DNA of 64,000 nt from an uncultured Collinsella sp. (GCA_934654775.1 CAKUGR010000005.1:1-64000), one strand, 5' to 3'. Numbered from the stretch's first letter, positions 17,736 to 26,127 are shown. Program-made: numbers and translations. The notes: generated by a model not told the origin, from the sequence alone.

Positions 17736-18206
17736 CTAGAGCAGGCCCATGCTGGTCAGGATCGTGTAGCCCATAAAGACGATAAACGCGATGAGGGCGA
17801 GCACGATGATGATTTTTTGAGCCGGAGCCATGCCGGGGATCTCATTCTCGCCCGTAGGCTCCTTGGAGGTGACCATGCGCTGGGCAAAGGTCATCTCGTC
17901 ACGGCTCGGTTTGGGCTCGATGGGCTTGGGGTGAGCGGCTTTTTTGGGCTGAGGTTTGGGTGCGGTTGACACGGGCTTCGCGGCGGCGGGCTTGGGCGCG
18001 GGTGCAGGCTTGGGCGCGGGCGCCGGCTCGGATGCGGCCTTGGCAGCGGCTGCCTCGGCCTTCTTGCGCTCGGCACGCAGGGCGGCCAGCTCCTCACGCT
18101 CGCGACGAGCCTTTTCCTGCTCCTCGCGGCGGGTCTTCTCGGCGCGGAGCTCTTCCAACTCGGCGCGCTCCTCGGCAGACAGTGGTTGGGACTCAAGCTC
18201 GGCCAT
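17736..18206 (-). CDS. Coiled-coil protein with C-terminal membrane anchor, unknown function
   Basis: 156 residues, family not recognised. Residues 8-65 are a highly charged Glu/Arg/Lys helix (EERAELEELRAEKTRREEQE) predicted to be coiled coil. A Pro/Ala/Lys linker (APAPKPAPAPKPAAAKP) follows, then QKIIIVLALIAFIVFMGY, one membrane span close to the C-terminus. Topology is probably cytosolic with a tail anchor. AGAAAGGG sits upstream of the ATG at 18206. A terminator closes the tRNA-Ala transcript just before it, so it has its own promoter. Confidence 0.75.
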   Translation of the reverse strand: MAELESQPLSAEERAELEELRAEKTRREEQEKARREREELAALRAERKKAEAAAAKAASEPAPAPKPAPAPKPAAAKPVSTAPKPQPKKAAHPKPIEPKPSRDEMTFAQRMVTSKEPTGENEIPGMAPAQKIIIVLALIAFIVFMGYTILTSMGLL

Positions 18207-18225
18207 GGTGCAGCCCTTTCTTTTT

Positions 18226-18260
18226 AAAAAAAGCCGCCGACACAATGTCAGCGGCTTATC
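18226..18260 (-). terminator. Terminator of tRNA-Ala
   Basis: On the minus strand AAGCCGC, TGAC and TGTC, GCGGCTT form a stem followed by seven T. It lies 12 nt past the tRNA 3' end. Confidence 0.85.
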
Positions 18261-18271
18261 AAATCCAAGGG

Positions 18272-18344
18272 TGGAGACGAAGGGAGTCGAACCCTCGGCC
18301 TCTGCCATGCGACGGCAGCGCTCTCCCAACTGAGCTACGTCCCC
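18272..18344 (-). tRNA. tRNA-Ala (CGC)
   Basis: Minus-strand cloverleaf: acceptor GGGGACG/CGTCTCC, D arm AGCTCAGTTGGGAGAGC, anticodon stem CTGCC/GGCAG with loop GTCGCAT giving anticodon CGC, T arm GAGGGTTCGACTCCC. The discriminator is A. The next bases are CCC, so CCA is not encoded and must be added. Confidence 0.93.
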
Positions 18345-18401
18345 AGGACAAGTTGATATTTTACCTACGGCTCGCCAACTGTCAACGCCCAATACCCAGT
18401 C

Positions 18402-18435
18402 TTTTTGGGACGGGGCTGTTTTGACTACTTTTAGA
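18402..18435 (+). repeat. R7 repeat, copy 1
   Basis: GGGACGGGGCTGTTTTGACTACTTT here matches, inverted, the sequence at 31807-31835 nested in R6 copy 1. It again carries GGGAC. Confidence 0.6.
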
Positions 18436-18448
18436 GCAAGCAATCCTC

Positions 18449-18531
18449 CCGATGATTTTTCTGGGACGGGGATTAAAAAATCATCATGTACCGAATGATT
18501 TTTTTAATCCCCGTCCCAGAAAAATCATCGG
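18449..18531. repeat. Near-perfect 36-bp palindrome
   Basis: The arms 18449-18484 and 18495-18531 are complementary over 36 bases apart from one extra T; both carry CTGGGACGGGGATTAAAAAATC-type sequence. The loop is 10 nt. It ends 9 nt before the stop codon side of the radical SAM gene (18540), so it can act as its terminator. Confidence 0.9.
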
Positions 18532-18539
18532 CGAACGCG

Positions 18540-19478
18540 TTACTTTGCGCTGGAAAGAACGCCGGTGGTGTCAAACGCCGGGGTGAAACTCTCGTTTACC
18601 GCCCCGCCCTCTTGCCAGAACATCGTCGTAAAGCCCAGGTCGTCGGCATGGTCGAGCACCTGCTCGTACTCCTCGCGCGTCACGGCGCGTGCCAACTCGC
18701 CGCCCTGCTCGCGCATGAGTGCATTGGGCGTGTACTGGTTCATGACCGAAATCGGCACGTCGCCCACCGTCTGCCACACCAGGTCCAGTACGCGGCACGA
18801 ATCGTCCGCATGGCCCGGAAGCACCAGGTGACGCACGATGATGCCGCGCTTCATGAGCCCCTCGTCGTCCACCAGCTCTCCCCCGCGGCGCTCGACCTCG
18901 CGCGCCATCTGTGCAAGACCTGACACGGCCACGCGCGGGTAGTCCTTAATATGGGAAAGCGACTGTGCAAGCCCGGCATCGGCATATTTAAAGTCGGTGA
19001 GCCACACATCAACCAGATCACCCAGGGCAGCCACGGCACTCGCCCGCTCATAGCCGCTCGTGTTGTAGACGATCGGGATGTCCAGCCCGCGCTCCCGCGC
19101 TGCGGCAATCGCGGCCGGCAGCAGGTAGGCATAATGCGTCGCAGTCACCAGGTTGATGTTGTTGGCGCCCTGGCCCTGCAGCTCCAGCATAATCTCGACC
19201 AGGCGCTCGGGCGAAATCTCAAGCCCAAAATTGCCCGTCGAGATCTCGTGGTTTTGGCAGTAGACGCATTTGAGCGAACAGCCGCTAAAGAAGATCGTGC
19301 CCGAGCCGGCCTCACCCGAGATGGGCGGCTCCTCCCACATATGGAGCGCCGCGCGGGCGACCTTAAGCGTGTCGTCGGCGCCGCATACGCCGCGCGCGCC
19401 CTCGTCGCGTGCCGCGCCGCAACGGCGTGGACACAAATGGCAGGCGGGCGAAAAAAGTTCGGTCAACGACGTCGGCAT
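18540..19478 (-). CDS. Radical SAM protein, PflX (COG1313) type
   Basis: 312 residues related to pyruvate formate-lyase activating enzymes. The radical SAM cluster motif is CSLKCVYC (C67, C71, C74). An N-terminal cysteine set (C13, C16, C20, C32 in CHLCPRRC...VCG) could bind a second cluster. ALHMWEEPPISGEAGSGTIFFSG and LQGQGANNINLVTATH are typical of the PflX branch. These proteins cleave S-adenosylmethionine to make a radical; the target is unknown. GGAG precedes the second ATG (19478), preferred over that at 19493. It is monocistronic. Confidence 0.85.
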   Translation of the reverse strand: MPTSLTELFSPACHLCPRRCGAARDEGARGVCGADDTLKVARAALHMWEEPPISGEAGSGTIFFSGCSLKCVYCQNHEISTGNFGLEISPERLVEIMLELQGQGANNINLVTATHYAYLLPAAIAAARERGLDIPIVYNTSGYERASAVAALGDLVDVWLTDFKYADAGLAQSLSHIKDYPRVAVSGLAQMAREVERRGGELVDDEGLMKRGIIVRHLVLPGHADDSCRVLDLVWQTVGDVPISVMNQYTPNALMREQGGELARAVTREEYEQVLDHADDLGFTTMFWQEGGAVNESFTPAFDTTGVLSSAK

Positions 19479-19607
19479 AAAAACATGCTCCAAAACAACG
19501 ATTCAGCAGCTCAAACGCAAAGGCCTGGACCGCACAGACGGCTCCATGCCCAAGGCGCCGTAATCGTCCGACACGAATTTTGTAATGTCAAGACTGGAAT
19601 CAACAAA

Positions 19608-19775
19608 GTGCCGCTTTATGATGTAGGTATTCCGCCCCCCGCGGAGCAACTGGGTGAACCGTCGCGTTTATTTAGGGAGCCCACACAGTCGTACTTAGTA
19701 CAGGTATCCTTCGTTGTTAAGGACGCTGGAACGGTCGATGAGGGCACCCACCTGTTTTAGGTGGGTTCATTTTCG
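19608..19775 (+). ncRNA. Candidate structured small RNA, 6S-like fold
   Basis: This stretch has no ORF but ends in a clear terminator. GTGCC at 19608 can pair with GGCAC at 19743-19747, and TTCC at 19630 with GGAA at 19728, closing a long interrupted hairpin. Inside are TCCGC/GCGGA and TCCTT/AAGGA stem-loops. The length (~160 nt), rod-like fold and terminal GGCACCCACCT resemble 6S RNA as I remember it. The match is by eye only; another class of small RNA or a leader is possible. The rest of the 19479-20015 gap shows nothing else. Confidence 0.42.
19745..19775 (+). terminator. Intrinsic terminator of the candidate small RNA
   Basis: ACCCACCT (19746-19753) and AGGTGGGT (19759-19766) with loop GTTTT, followed by TCATTTTCG. 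No protein gene precedes it on this strand, which is what suggests an RNA gene upstream. Confidence 0.75.
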
Positions 19776-20015
19776 TAACGTGGGGGGTGGTTTTCTTTTG
19801 CCGATTTGCCAAGAATTGCCATCGCAGATCCCGTATGACACCCAACAATGGCACTCGGCAGAACCTCCGCCAACAACCCAATATCTGGTAAGCGCGTGAT
19901 AATGCCATCGCGCAAACCCCCGCACCCCCTTTGGTCGAGTATCATAGGTCAGCTATGCCCTTTTGCGCGTAGCGCCCTTTGACCTTTTCCTTCGACGCTT
20001 GGCGGTTTTCGATTC

Positions 20016-21215
20016 ATGGCTTCATCCACGAGCTTCATACCGTACTTATGCGTGGCGGCCGCTGCCTTTATCACGACCTTTCTCACGGTGCCCCTGGTCA
20101 AGCGCCTGGCAATTAAGCTCGACGCCGTCGACTATCCCTCAAAGCGCCGTATCAACACCAAGCCCATTCCGCGCATGGGCGGCACGGCAGTCTTTTTGGG
20201 CCTCGTCGTGGCCTGCGTCGTGCAGATTCTGGGCACCTGGTACCTGGGCTGGCCGCCCGTTTTGGTGCCGCACCCGCGCCTGCACATCAGCTATCCCATG
20301 CTGGCGCTCTCCTTTACCGTAATCTATGCGACCGGCGCGATCGATGATGTCTTCCAGCTCAAGCCCAAGCAAAAGCTGGCCGGCCAAGTACTCGCCGCGC
20401 TCATCGCCTGCATCGGCGGCTTAAAGATCGGCGTCATCGTCAACCCGTTTGCCCCCGGCGAGATCTTGCTCGGTTGGCTCACCTACCCCATCACGGTGAT
20501 CTACCTGGTGGCGTTCACCAACATCATCAACCTCATCGACGGCCTCGACGGCCTGGCCACGGGCATTTGTGGCATTGCATCGTTCACCATGTTCACGATG
20601 GCCATGCTTTCGGGCCGTATCGACGCCGCCGCGCTTTCTATCGCGCTCTTCGGTTCGTGCATGGCTTTTCTGCATTACAACTTCAACCCCGCGAGCATCT
20701 TCTTGGGCGACTCGGGGTCGTTGCTGCTGGGTTTCGCCCTGGGTTCCATCTCGCTGCTCAACGTAAGCCGCACCGCCGCGCTTACCTCGCTCATCATCCC
20801 GCTTATCGTCGCCGGCGTGCCCATCATCGACACGTTCAGCGCCATCGTGCGCCGCAAGCGCGCCCACATTAGCATCGGACAGGCCGACAAGGGCCATATC
20901 CACCACCGCCTGATCCAAGAGGGCTACAACCAAAAGCAGGCCGTGCTGCTTATCTATGCCTGGTGCATCATGCTTTCGGCCGGCGCCGCCGCGATCAATC
21001 AGGTCGAGGTCCCCACACGCGTGCTCATCTTTACCGTGCTCGCCATTGGCTCGGCTGCCTTCGCAAAGCACCTGCACCTATTTGAGCCCGTGTTGCGCCA
21101 CCACTACAACAAGCGCACGCACGAAGACGAGCTGGTGACCCCCGACGACCCCGCCTTTAAGCAGGAGGAGCAGGCAGCCGAGGAACGCAAGGAGGAGCGT
21201 CACCACAGGCGCTAG
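20016..21215 (+). CDS. Undecaprenyl-phosphate GlcNAc-1-phosphate transferase, TagO/WecA family
   Basis: 399-residue multi-spanning membrane enzyme of the MraY/WecA superfamily, transferring a sugar-1-phosphate from a UDP-sugar to undecaprenyl phosphate to start teichoic acid or polysaccharide synthesis. Motifs present: KRRINTKPIPRMGG, GAIDDVFQLKPKQKL, NIINLIDGLDGLATG, FLGDSGSLLLGF and the cytosolic DKGHIHHRL His motif of the WecA/TagO side. About 10-11 hydrophobic segments are visible. The C-terminal ~45 residues are a charged tail. No strong ribosome-binding site lies before the ATG, so the start is moderately sure. Substrate (GlcNAc or related) is by family. Confidence 0.9.
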   Translation: MASSTSFIPYLCVAAAAFITTFLTVPLVKRLAIKLDAVDYPSKRRINTKPIPRMGGTAVFLGLVVACVVQILGTWYLGWPPVLVPHPRLHISYPMLALSFTVIYATGAIDDVFQLKPKQKLAGQVLAALIACIGGLKIGVIVNPFAPGEILLGWLTYPITVIYLVAFTNIINLIDGLDGLATGICGIASFTMFTMAMLSGRIDAAALSIALFGSCMAFLHYNFNPASIFLGDSGSLLLGFALGSISLLNVSRTAALTSLIIPLIVAGVPIIDTFSAIVRRKRAHISIGQADKGHIHHRLIQEGYNQKQAVLLIYAWCIMLSAGAAAINQVEVPTRVLIFTVLAIGSAAFAKHLHLFEPVLRHHYNKRTHEDELVTPDDPAFKQEEQAAEERKEERHHRR

Positions 21216-21376
21216 GGTTTGCTGCCGAGGGCATGGCCCGTTAACGCTGGCCGCATCGCGCCCGTGCCGCAACTGCCGCATGGCACTCGCCTTACTAGCC
21301 CCTCATCCACTTACGCCCCACCCCTTTCAATAAACGCGCTATCATCTTGACCAATTCGCATACGTTAGGAGCAATC

Positions 21377-22426
21377 ATGCCAAACGAGAACAGCTACGAA
21401 GTCGCGCTGCAAAAGAGCAACGCCATTCGCGAGGGTCTGGCAAAGACGCCCGAGAAGTTCACCATGCTCACCGGCGACCGCCCGACCGGACGCTTACACC
21501 TGGGTCACTACTTTGGCACCCTCAAAGGCCGTGTTGAACTGCAGAACATGGGCGCCAAGACCAACGTGCTCATCGCCGACTACCAGGTCATCACCGACCG
21601 CGACACCACCGAGCATATCCAGGACAACGTGTACAACATGGTCATGGACTACCTTGCCTGCGGCATCGACCCCGACAAGACCATGATTTACGCGCACTCC
21701 GCCGTGCCCGCCGCCAACCAGCTCATGCTGCCGTTCCTGTCGCTGGTCTCCGAGGCCGAGCTGGCGCGCAACCCCACCGTCAAGGCCGAGATGGAGGCCT
21801 CGGGCCACGAGCTTACCGGCCTTCTGCTCACTTACCCGGTGCACCAGGCCTGCGACATTCTGTTCTGCAAGGGCAATGTGGTGCCCGTCGGCCGCGACCA
21901 GCTGCCGCACATCGAGCTCACCCGCACCATCGCCCGTCGCTTTAACAACCGCTACGGCAAGGTGTTCCCCGAGGTCGAAGCGCTGCTGTCCGAGACCCCG
22001 CTGTTGCCCGGCCTTGACGGTCGCAAGATGAGCAAGAGCTACGGCAACGCCATCAACATCTCGATGACCGCCGAGGAGACGGCCAAGCGCATCAAGAAGA
22101 GCCAGACCGACTCCGAGCGCATGATCACGTTTGATCCCGAGAACCGCCCCGGCGTGTCCGGCCTGCTTTCGACGGCCGCCATCTGCACTGGTCGTTCCGA
22201 AGTCGAGATTGCCGAGGAAATCGGCATGGGCGGCTCCGGCCAGCTCAAGAAGTACGTGACCGAGGCCGTCAACGAGTACTTCGCCCCGATCCGCGAGCGT
22301 CGCCAGCGCTACGAAAACGACCTGGATTACGTGAAGGACGTGCTGCACGAGGGCAATCGCCGCGCCAACGAGATCGCCGAGCAGACCCTGGCCGAGGTTC
22401 AGGACGCCATGGGCATGGTGTACTAG
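21377..22426 (+). CDS. trpS: Tryptophanyl-tRNA synthetase
   Basis: 349-residue class Ic synthetase charging tRNA-Trp. The HIGH equivalent is PTGRLHLGHYFGTL; GNVVPVGRDQLPHIEL is the typical Trp-specific region, and KMSKS appears intact in GRKMSKSYGNAI. TAGGAG before the ATG at 21377 makes this start better than the one at 21347. It is monocistronic with a strong terminator; no T-box or trp leader is seen in the 160-bp upstream gap. Confidence 0.95.
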   Translation: MPNENSYEVALQKSNAIREGLAKTPEKFTMLTGDRPTGRLHLGHYFGTLKGRVELQNMGAKTNVLIADYQVITDRDTTEHIQDNVYNMVMDYLACGIDPDKTMIYAHSAVPAANQLMLPFLSLVSEAELARNPTVKAEMEASGHELTGLLLTYPVHQACDILFCKGNVVPVGRDQLPHIELTRTIARRFNNRYGKVFPEVEALLSETPLLPGLDGRKMSKSYGNAINISMTAEETAKRIKKSQTDSERMITFDPENRPGVSGLLSTAAICTGRSEVEIAEEIGMGGSGQLKKYVTEAVNEYFAPIRERRQRYENDLDYVKDVLHEGNRRANEIAEQTLAEVQDAMGMVY

Positions 22427-22449
22427 CCGAGAACAATAAACAGCAGTCA

Positions 22450-22500
22450 AACAAAACCGCCGCGATGAGCACAATCCTCATTGCGGCGGTTTTGTTTTCT
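22450..22500 (+). terminator. Intrinsic terminator of trpS
   Basis: AACAAAACCGCCGCGATGAG (22450-22469) pairs with CTCATTGCGGCGGTTTTGTT (22477-22496) with one mismatch, followed by TTC and T-rich DNA. Confidence 0.9.
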
Positions 22501-22649
22501 TCAGAGGTCGTTCGCCTAGGTATTCAGCCGCTCGGCAGAACCCCTAAGTCGCAAGCACCCTAAGACTATATTCTGTTAAGCAATGACGCCCTATTGTTTT
22601 AACATGCGGCAGCGTTTTACAGCAGAGCCGACCGACCGGAAGGAGCCCC

Positions 22650-22943
22650 ATGAACTCAGTTGCGTTTTGTACATGCAGCGACCGGAAATGCCCGTTTAAC
22701 CCTGTCAACCACAACAAGGGCTGCACGCCTTGTATCGCCAAGAATCTGCACGAGCACGAGATTCCAACGTGCCTGTTCAACGCGATTTCTCCCGATCGGC
22801 TTGAGGCCGATAAAGACGAGTGGTCGTGGCAAGCGTTCGCGCGACATGTAGAGGCGTATCTGGGAAGCAACAGCCCAAGAATCCCCGCGGGCGAAGAGGC
22901 GCCGCAGGGGCTTACAAAGATCGGTTGCTGCAAGCGGGACTAA
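22650..22943 (+). CDS. DUF6485 Cys-rich protein
   Basis: 97 residues with a cysteine pattern typical of DUF6485: CTCSDRKCPFNP, then NHNKGCTPCIAKNLHEHEIPTCLF. The CxC, C, CxxC spacing suggests a zinc- or cluster-binding fold; no function is established. GGAAGGAG precedes the ATG. The C-terminal half (residues 50-97) contains an amphipathic helix and a final CC. It stands alone on the plus strand; no terminator with a T tract follows, only the hairpin at 23026. Confidence 0.8.
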   Translation: MNSVAFCTCSDRKCPFNPVNHNKGCTPCIAKNLHEHEIPTCLFNAISPDRLEADKDEWSWQAFARHVEAYLGSNSPRIPAGEEAPQGLTKIGCCKRD

Positions 22944-23025
22944 CAATCAATGTTTGTGCCGCCCTAAGGCCAAACGTCGGCACCTCATTTTGGGATAACG
23001 AACCCGATGTTTTGTCCCATGATTA

Positions 23026-23070
23026 CGGGAAAGCGCCCGCCGGCCATGGCAGCCGACGGGCGCTTTCCCG
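23026..23070. repeat. GC-rich hairpin downstream of DUF6485
   Basis: CGGGAAAGCGCCCG (23026-23039) and CGGGCGCTTTCCCG (23057-23070) are perfect arms with inner CCGGC/GCCG pairing. No T run follows, so termination would need Rho. The rest of the 22944-23309 gap holds only R1 copy 3. Confidence 0.7.
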
Positions 23071-23252
23071 AAGTACACCGTTGAATCGCACAGAGGGGAG
23101 GAATGCGAATCAAACTCAACAGGGCAGACTTTTTCATCGCCTATTGCCTGCTCCGTTGCTGAAACCAATATAGTTCACCGTGGTTTACTTTTTAGTGGCA
23201 ATAAGCGCCGCCACACCTTCTCCATAAGTTAGCCCCGGTAAACCTGCAGCGG

Positions 23253-23293
23253 AAAACCACCACAAAGGGGACAGCCACCTTTGTGGTGGGTTT
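23253..23293. repeat. R1 repeat/terminator, copy 3
   Basis: Arms AAAACCACCACAAAGG and CCTTTGTGGTGG-GTTT, core GGGGACAGCCAC on the plus strand. It lies 17 nt past the stop of the minus-strand MGMT-like gene. Confidence 0.88.
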
Positions 23294-23309
23294 GGCCACG
23301 GCGGAGCCG

Positions 23310-23630
23310 CTAGAGCCCTGCTGGCCAGCGACAGACGGCCAAGTCGACGTGCATGTCGTCCTTAAACGTCACGCCCTCCCCCAGCAAAAGTTCGCGCTGA
23401 GCATCGGGACCGCCAAAAGCAAAGCCCTCGCAAATGCGGCCATCGGCAAACACCACACGATGGCAGGGAATCTGACCAGGGCGCGGATTGCTGTGCAGCG
23501 CGTAGCCCACGTACCGCGCACTACCTGGACGACCGGCGAGCAGCGCCACCTGGCCGTACGTGGCGACCATCCCTTCGGGGATCTGCTCGACCACCTCGTA
23601 CACCCGCTCAAAAAAGCCCTCAGACGCCAT
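23310..23630 (-). CDS. MGMT-family DNA-binding protein (alkyltransferase-like size)
   Basis: 106 residues matching the C-terminal DNA-binding domain of O6-alkylguanine-DNA alkyltransferases: VYEVVEQIPEGMVATYGQVA, the Arg-finger region RYVGYALHSNP and the active-site PCHRV with C56. The length equals ATL/YbaZ proteins, which have Trp in place of Cys; here the Cys is kept, so real transfer activity is possible although the N-terminal domain of Ogt is absent. GGGAG lies before the ATG at 23630. It is flanked by R1 copies 3 and 4. Confidence 0.85.
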   Translation of the reverse strand: MASEGFFERVYEVVEQIPEGMVATYGQVALLAGRPGSARYVGYALHSNPRPGQIPCHRVVFADGRICEGFAFGGPDAQRELLLGEGVTFKDDMHVDLAVCRWPAGL

Positions 23631-23657
23631 TGCTCGCTCCCTTCCACCCGGAATAGC

Positions 23658-23700
23658 ATAAACCACCACAAAAGTACCTGTCCCCTTTGTGGTGGTTTAT
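23658..23700. repeat. R1 repeat/terminator, copy 4
   Basis: Arms ATAAACCACCACAAA (23658-23672) and TTTGTGGTGGTTTAT (23686-23700) are perfect. The core is GTACCTGTCCCC on the plus strand, the reverse orientation of copies 2, 3, 5 and 7. It lies 10 nt past the DegV stop. Confidence 0.9.
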
Positions 23701-23710
23701 GGCAAGTCGG

Positions 23711-24565
23711 TTAGTTGGCGGGCTGGAAGAAGGCTACGGCTACGGCGCCGGGACCTACGTGGGTGCCGATGGTGGCGCCGATGGTGTGGACGGGCAGCTC
23801 GCCCTCGGTGTGGCCAGCCCACAGCGCCGCACTGTCCTCGATATACTTCTTGAGCACGGCGTCCGAAAGACCCGTATAGCCAAGCGCCAGCGGCATGGAA
23901 AAGTCGATGCCGCCCGCCTTTTCGACCTTCTGGTTCAGTAGGTTGCGACCGTTCTTGGAACCGCGCGCCTTGCCCAGCTGCACGATCAGGCCGTCCTCGG
24001 CAGCTACCACGGGCTTTACGTTGAGCAGTGTACCCACGGTGCCGGCCGCAGCAGACAGACGACCGCCGCGCACCAGGTACTCAAGTGTCTCGAGCAGGCC
24101 GATAACCACCACGCGGTCGCGCACGGCCTCGACCGCTGCCGCGATCTGGGCCGCACTACGGCCCTCGTCCACCAGGCGCAGGGCATACTCGACCAGGACA
24201 CGCTCGCCCAGGGTGACGTTGTTGCTATCCACCACATACACGTCGCCGCCCGGCGCCTCGGCAAGCGCGGTGCGAGCACTCTGGTTGGTGCCCGAAAGCT
24301 TGGCACCCACGGTAATAATCACCGCCTCGTCACCGGCCTCACGCGCCTCGGCAATCGCCTGCGAAAAGGCGTACGGGTTGACCTGACCGGTCTTGGGCAG
24401 CTCATCGCGCTCCACGAGCATCTCGTAAAAGCGCTGGTGATCGATGTCGACGCCATCCATGTACACATCCGTGCCAAAGGTGACGGACAGCGGTAAAACG
24501 GAAAGCGCCGGGTGCTCAGCCGGCGACATATCGCTGGCGGAATCGGTAATAATGCGGACGGACAT
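23711..24565 (-). CDS. DegV family fatty-acid-binding protein
   Basis: 284 residues. DegV/FakB-type proteins bind a fatty acid and, with FakA, deliver acyl phosphate for phospholipid synthesis. Family marks are RIITDSASDMSP at the N-terminus, TSGQVNPYAF-like KTGQVNPYAF, ITVGAKLSGTNQSA and VRGGRLSAAAGTVGTLLNVKPV. AGAAAGGATT supports the ATG at 24565. A MarR regulator gene lies 119 nt upstream on the same strand and may be cotranscribed. A second DegV gene starts at 63708. Confidence 0.88.
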   Translation of the reverse strand: MSVRIITDSASDMSPAEHPALSVLPLSVTFGTDVYMDGVDIDHQRFYEMLVERDELPKTGQVNPYAFSQAIAEAREAGDEAVIITVGAKLSGTNQSARTALAEAPGGDVYVVDSNNVTLGERVLVEYALRLVDEGRSAAQIAAAVEAVRDRVVVIGLLETLEYLVRGGRLSAAAGTVGTLLNVKPVVAAEDGLIVQLGKARGSKNGRNLLNQKVEKAGGIDFSMPLALGYTGLSDAVLKKYIEDSAALWAGHTEGELPVHTIGATIGTHVGPGAVAVAFFQPAN

Positions 24566-24684
24566 AGCGAATCCTTTCTTGCGCAGGTCTCGCGCAGGGA
24601 ATTTTGACAACAATGTCCCGGCACGGCATGCGCGCTCAAACGGGACGATGCAGTTGTTGGCCGAAAGCTAGCGCCGGCGCGGCT

Positions 24685-25134
24685 CTAGATCTCGCGCAGG
24701 GTGTTGAGGATCGTGCGCAGCGACGCATACATCTGCTCGCGCTGCTCCACGCCCATGGCCTTGCCGGTGGTATCGAGCACCTCGCGAATGATGCGATCAG
24801 CCTCGCTCATGCTCTCGCCGCCCAGGGCAGTCAGGCGCACCGGAGCACGGTACTTGACGGCCGCATCACCCGAGTCGTCAACCTCGACGTAGCCGCCCTC
24901 CTCCAGATGAGCCAGTGTGCGCGAAACGGCGGCACGGGTAACGCCGGCCATGCGGGCGAGGTCGGCACCAGTCAGGCCGTCCTTGCTGCGCTCGAGATAG
25001 TACAGGCACATGACATCGGAGCCCTTAAGGCCGAGCCTTGCACCTTCGGACGTCTTGATGCGCTGAATCTCCTTGTAGAGGCCGCTGATCAGTCCGACAA
25101 AGTCCTCAAAACGTGTCTCGTCGTTCTGCTGCAT
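24685..25134 (-). CDS. MarR family transcriptional regulator
   Basis: 149 residues with a winged helix-turn-helix: LTGADLARMAGVTRAAVSRTLAHLEEGGYVEV is the recognition region (about 54-86), followed by a beta wing (DAAVKYRAPVRLT) and a C-terminal dimerisation helix. It probably represses genes near itself in response to a small ligand. GAAAGGCGG lies before the ATG, with spacing slightly long. Position upstream of degV suggests control of lipid-related genes, which is inference. Confidence 0.85.
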   Translation of the reverse strand: MQQNDETRFEDFVGLISGLYKEIQRIKTSEGARLGLKGSDVMCLYYLERSKDGLTGADLARMAGVTRAAVSRTLAHLEEGGYVEVDDSGDAAVKYRAPVRLTALGGESMSEADRIIREVLDTTGKAMGVEQREQMYASLRTILNTLREI

Positions 25135-25237
25135 GGTGACGACCGCCTTTCGCTTACATGATGCTAACGGGTAAACATCTTAGCCGCACAAGGCAACACC
25201 CGTACCCAAATATCCCATTTGTTAACCCATCAACATA

Positions 25238-25277
25238 AAAACCACCACAAAGGGGACAGGCACCTTTGTGGTGGTTT
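25238..25277. repeat. R1 repeat/terminator, copy 5
   Basis: Perfect arms AAACCACCACAAAGG and CCTTTGTGGTGGTTT, core GGGGACAGGCAC on the plus strand. It lies 26 nt past the stop of the minus-strand B3/4 gene, so the core is antisense to that gene's transcript. Confidence 0.9.
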
Positions 25278-25303
25278 GGGACATCAATAGGTTCTAGGCG
25301 CCG

Positions 25304-26023
25304 CTACAGCTCCACGCAGGGATTGTCGCGGGTCACAAGCGTCTTAACGACAACCGTCGCTCCCAGATAGCGCTCAAGCAGCTCGGCCAAGCGATCGATT
25401 GCCCCCTGGCAATCCCCCATCCGCACAGGCTCCACGCACTCAATCGCCAGAAATGCGTCCGCCGAATCGTCGGACAGCGCCGTACGAACGCCATCGCGCC
25501 AGTTCCAGCAACGGCACACGGCGCCTGCGTCGTCAATATAGGCAAGCTCGCCGGGCAGCGTCGGATCATCAGCCTCCTCGCCAAGCGGTAGGAACGCGTC
25601 GCCGCCGTCGGTCACCGCCAAGCGCAGGTCGCCCTCAATCGCATGCAGATCCTCACCGCCGACGGGCAGCGCATAGGTCAGTGAAACCGTATTGTAGATG
25701 TCCACCGCCGGCGTGATATGGCCAACCGGCTTGCCTTTGAGCACGCGCTTGAGCAGATTCTCGACCGAGCACCGCGCGCCCTTCTTGGTCTTGAATTGAC
25801 GATATGCCTCGCGCCATGCCTTGACCGGCGCGTTCTCGCTGATGGTGTCGCTCGTCAGGTGACGCTCCGCATCGATGTTGGCGCGGTCGAGCAACGCGGC
25901 GATCGCATCCACGTCCTCTTGGGGAATCTGCGCCGCAGGCTTCATGCCCTTTACGACCACAACGCCGATAGCTGCCTGCGGGAACAGCTCCCAAAACGAA
26001 TCCTCGGCAACGAAACTCTTCAT
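25304..26023 (-). CDS. B3/B4 tRNA-binding-domain protein
   Basis: 239 residues resembling the B3/4 domain of the phenylalanyl-tRNA synthetase beta chain, found alone in many bacteria: VKAWREAYRQFKTKKGARCSVE, LLKRVLKGKPVGHITPAVDIYN and a later DDPTLPGELAYIDDAGAVC region. Stand-alone copies are proposed to bind or edit mischarged aminoacyl-tRNA, which is not proven for this protein. GGGAGAAC precedes the ATG at 26023, better than the ATG at 26038. A terminator-like hairpin sits 43 nt upstream of the start and may attenuate it. Confidence 0.82.
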   Translation of the reverse strand: MKSFVAEDSFWELFPQAAIGVVVVKGMKPAAQIPQEDVDAIAALLDRANIDAERHLTSDTISENAPVKAWREAYRQFKTKKGARCSVENLLKRVLKGKPVGHITPAVDIYNTVSLTYALPVGGEDLHAIEGDLRLAVTDGGDAFLPLGEEADDPTLPGELAYIDDAGAVCRCWNWRDGVRTALSDDSADAFLAIECVEPVRMGDCQGAIDRLAELLERYLGATVVVKTLVTRDNPCVEL

Positions 26024-26065
26024 ATGTTCTCCCTTCATAGCGGACGCCCGAGCCCGGACACCTAA

Positions 26066-26127
26066 ACAAAAAGCGCCCTTACGACGGCCACCTTCAAAGT
26101 CCTACGGTGCCGCCACAAGAGCGCTTA
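26066..26127 (-). terminator. Leader hairpin/terminator upstream of the B3/4 gene
   Basis: On the minus strand AAGCGCTCTTGTGGCGGCACC (21 nt, 26126-26106) pairs imperfectly with 26092-26071 and is followed by TTTTTG. It lies after the pckA R1 terminator but before the B3/4 start, where a plain terminator would serve only a transcript starting between 26130 and 26195. It could be an attenuator. A small stem GTCCCC/GGGGGC precedes it. Confidence 0.5.

Noticed and set aside
23310..23630. Calling the MGMT-like protein a true ATL (alkyltransferase-like)
   Set aside because: ATL proteins have Trp in the active-site motif; this one keeps Cys56 in PCHRV.
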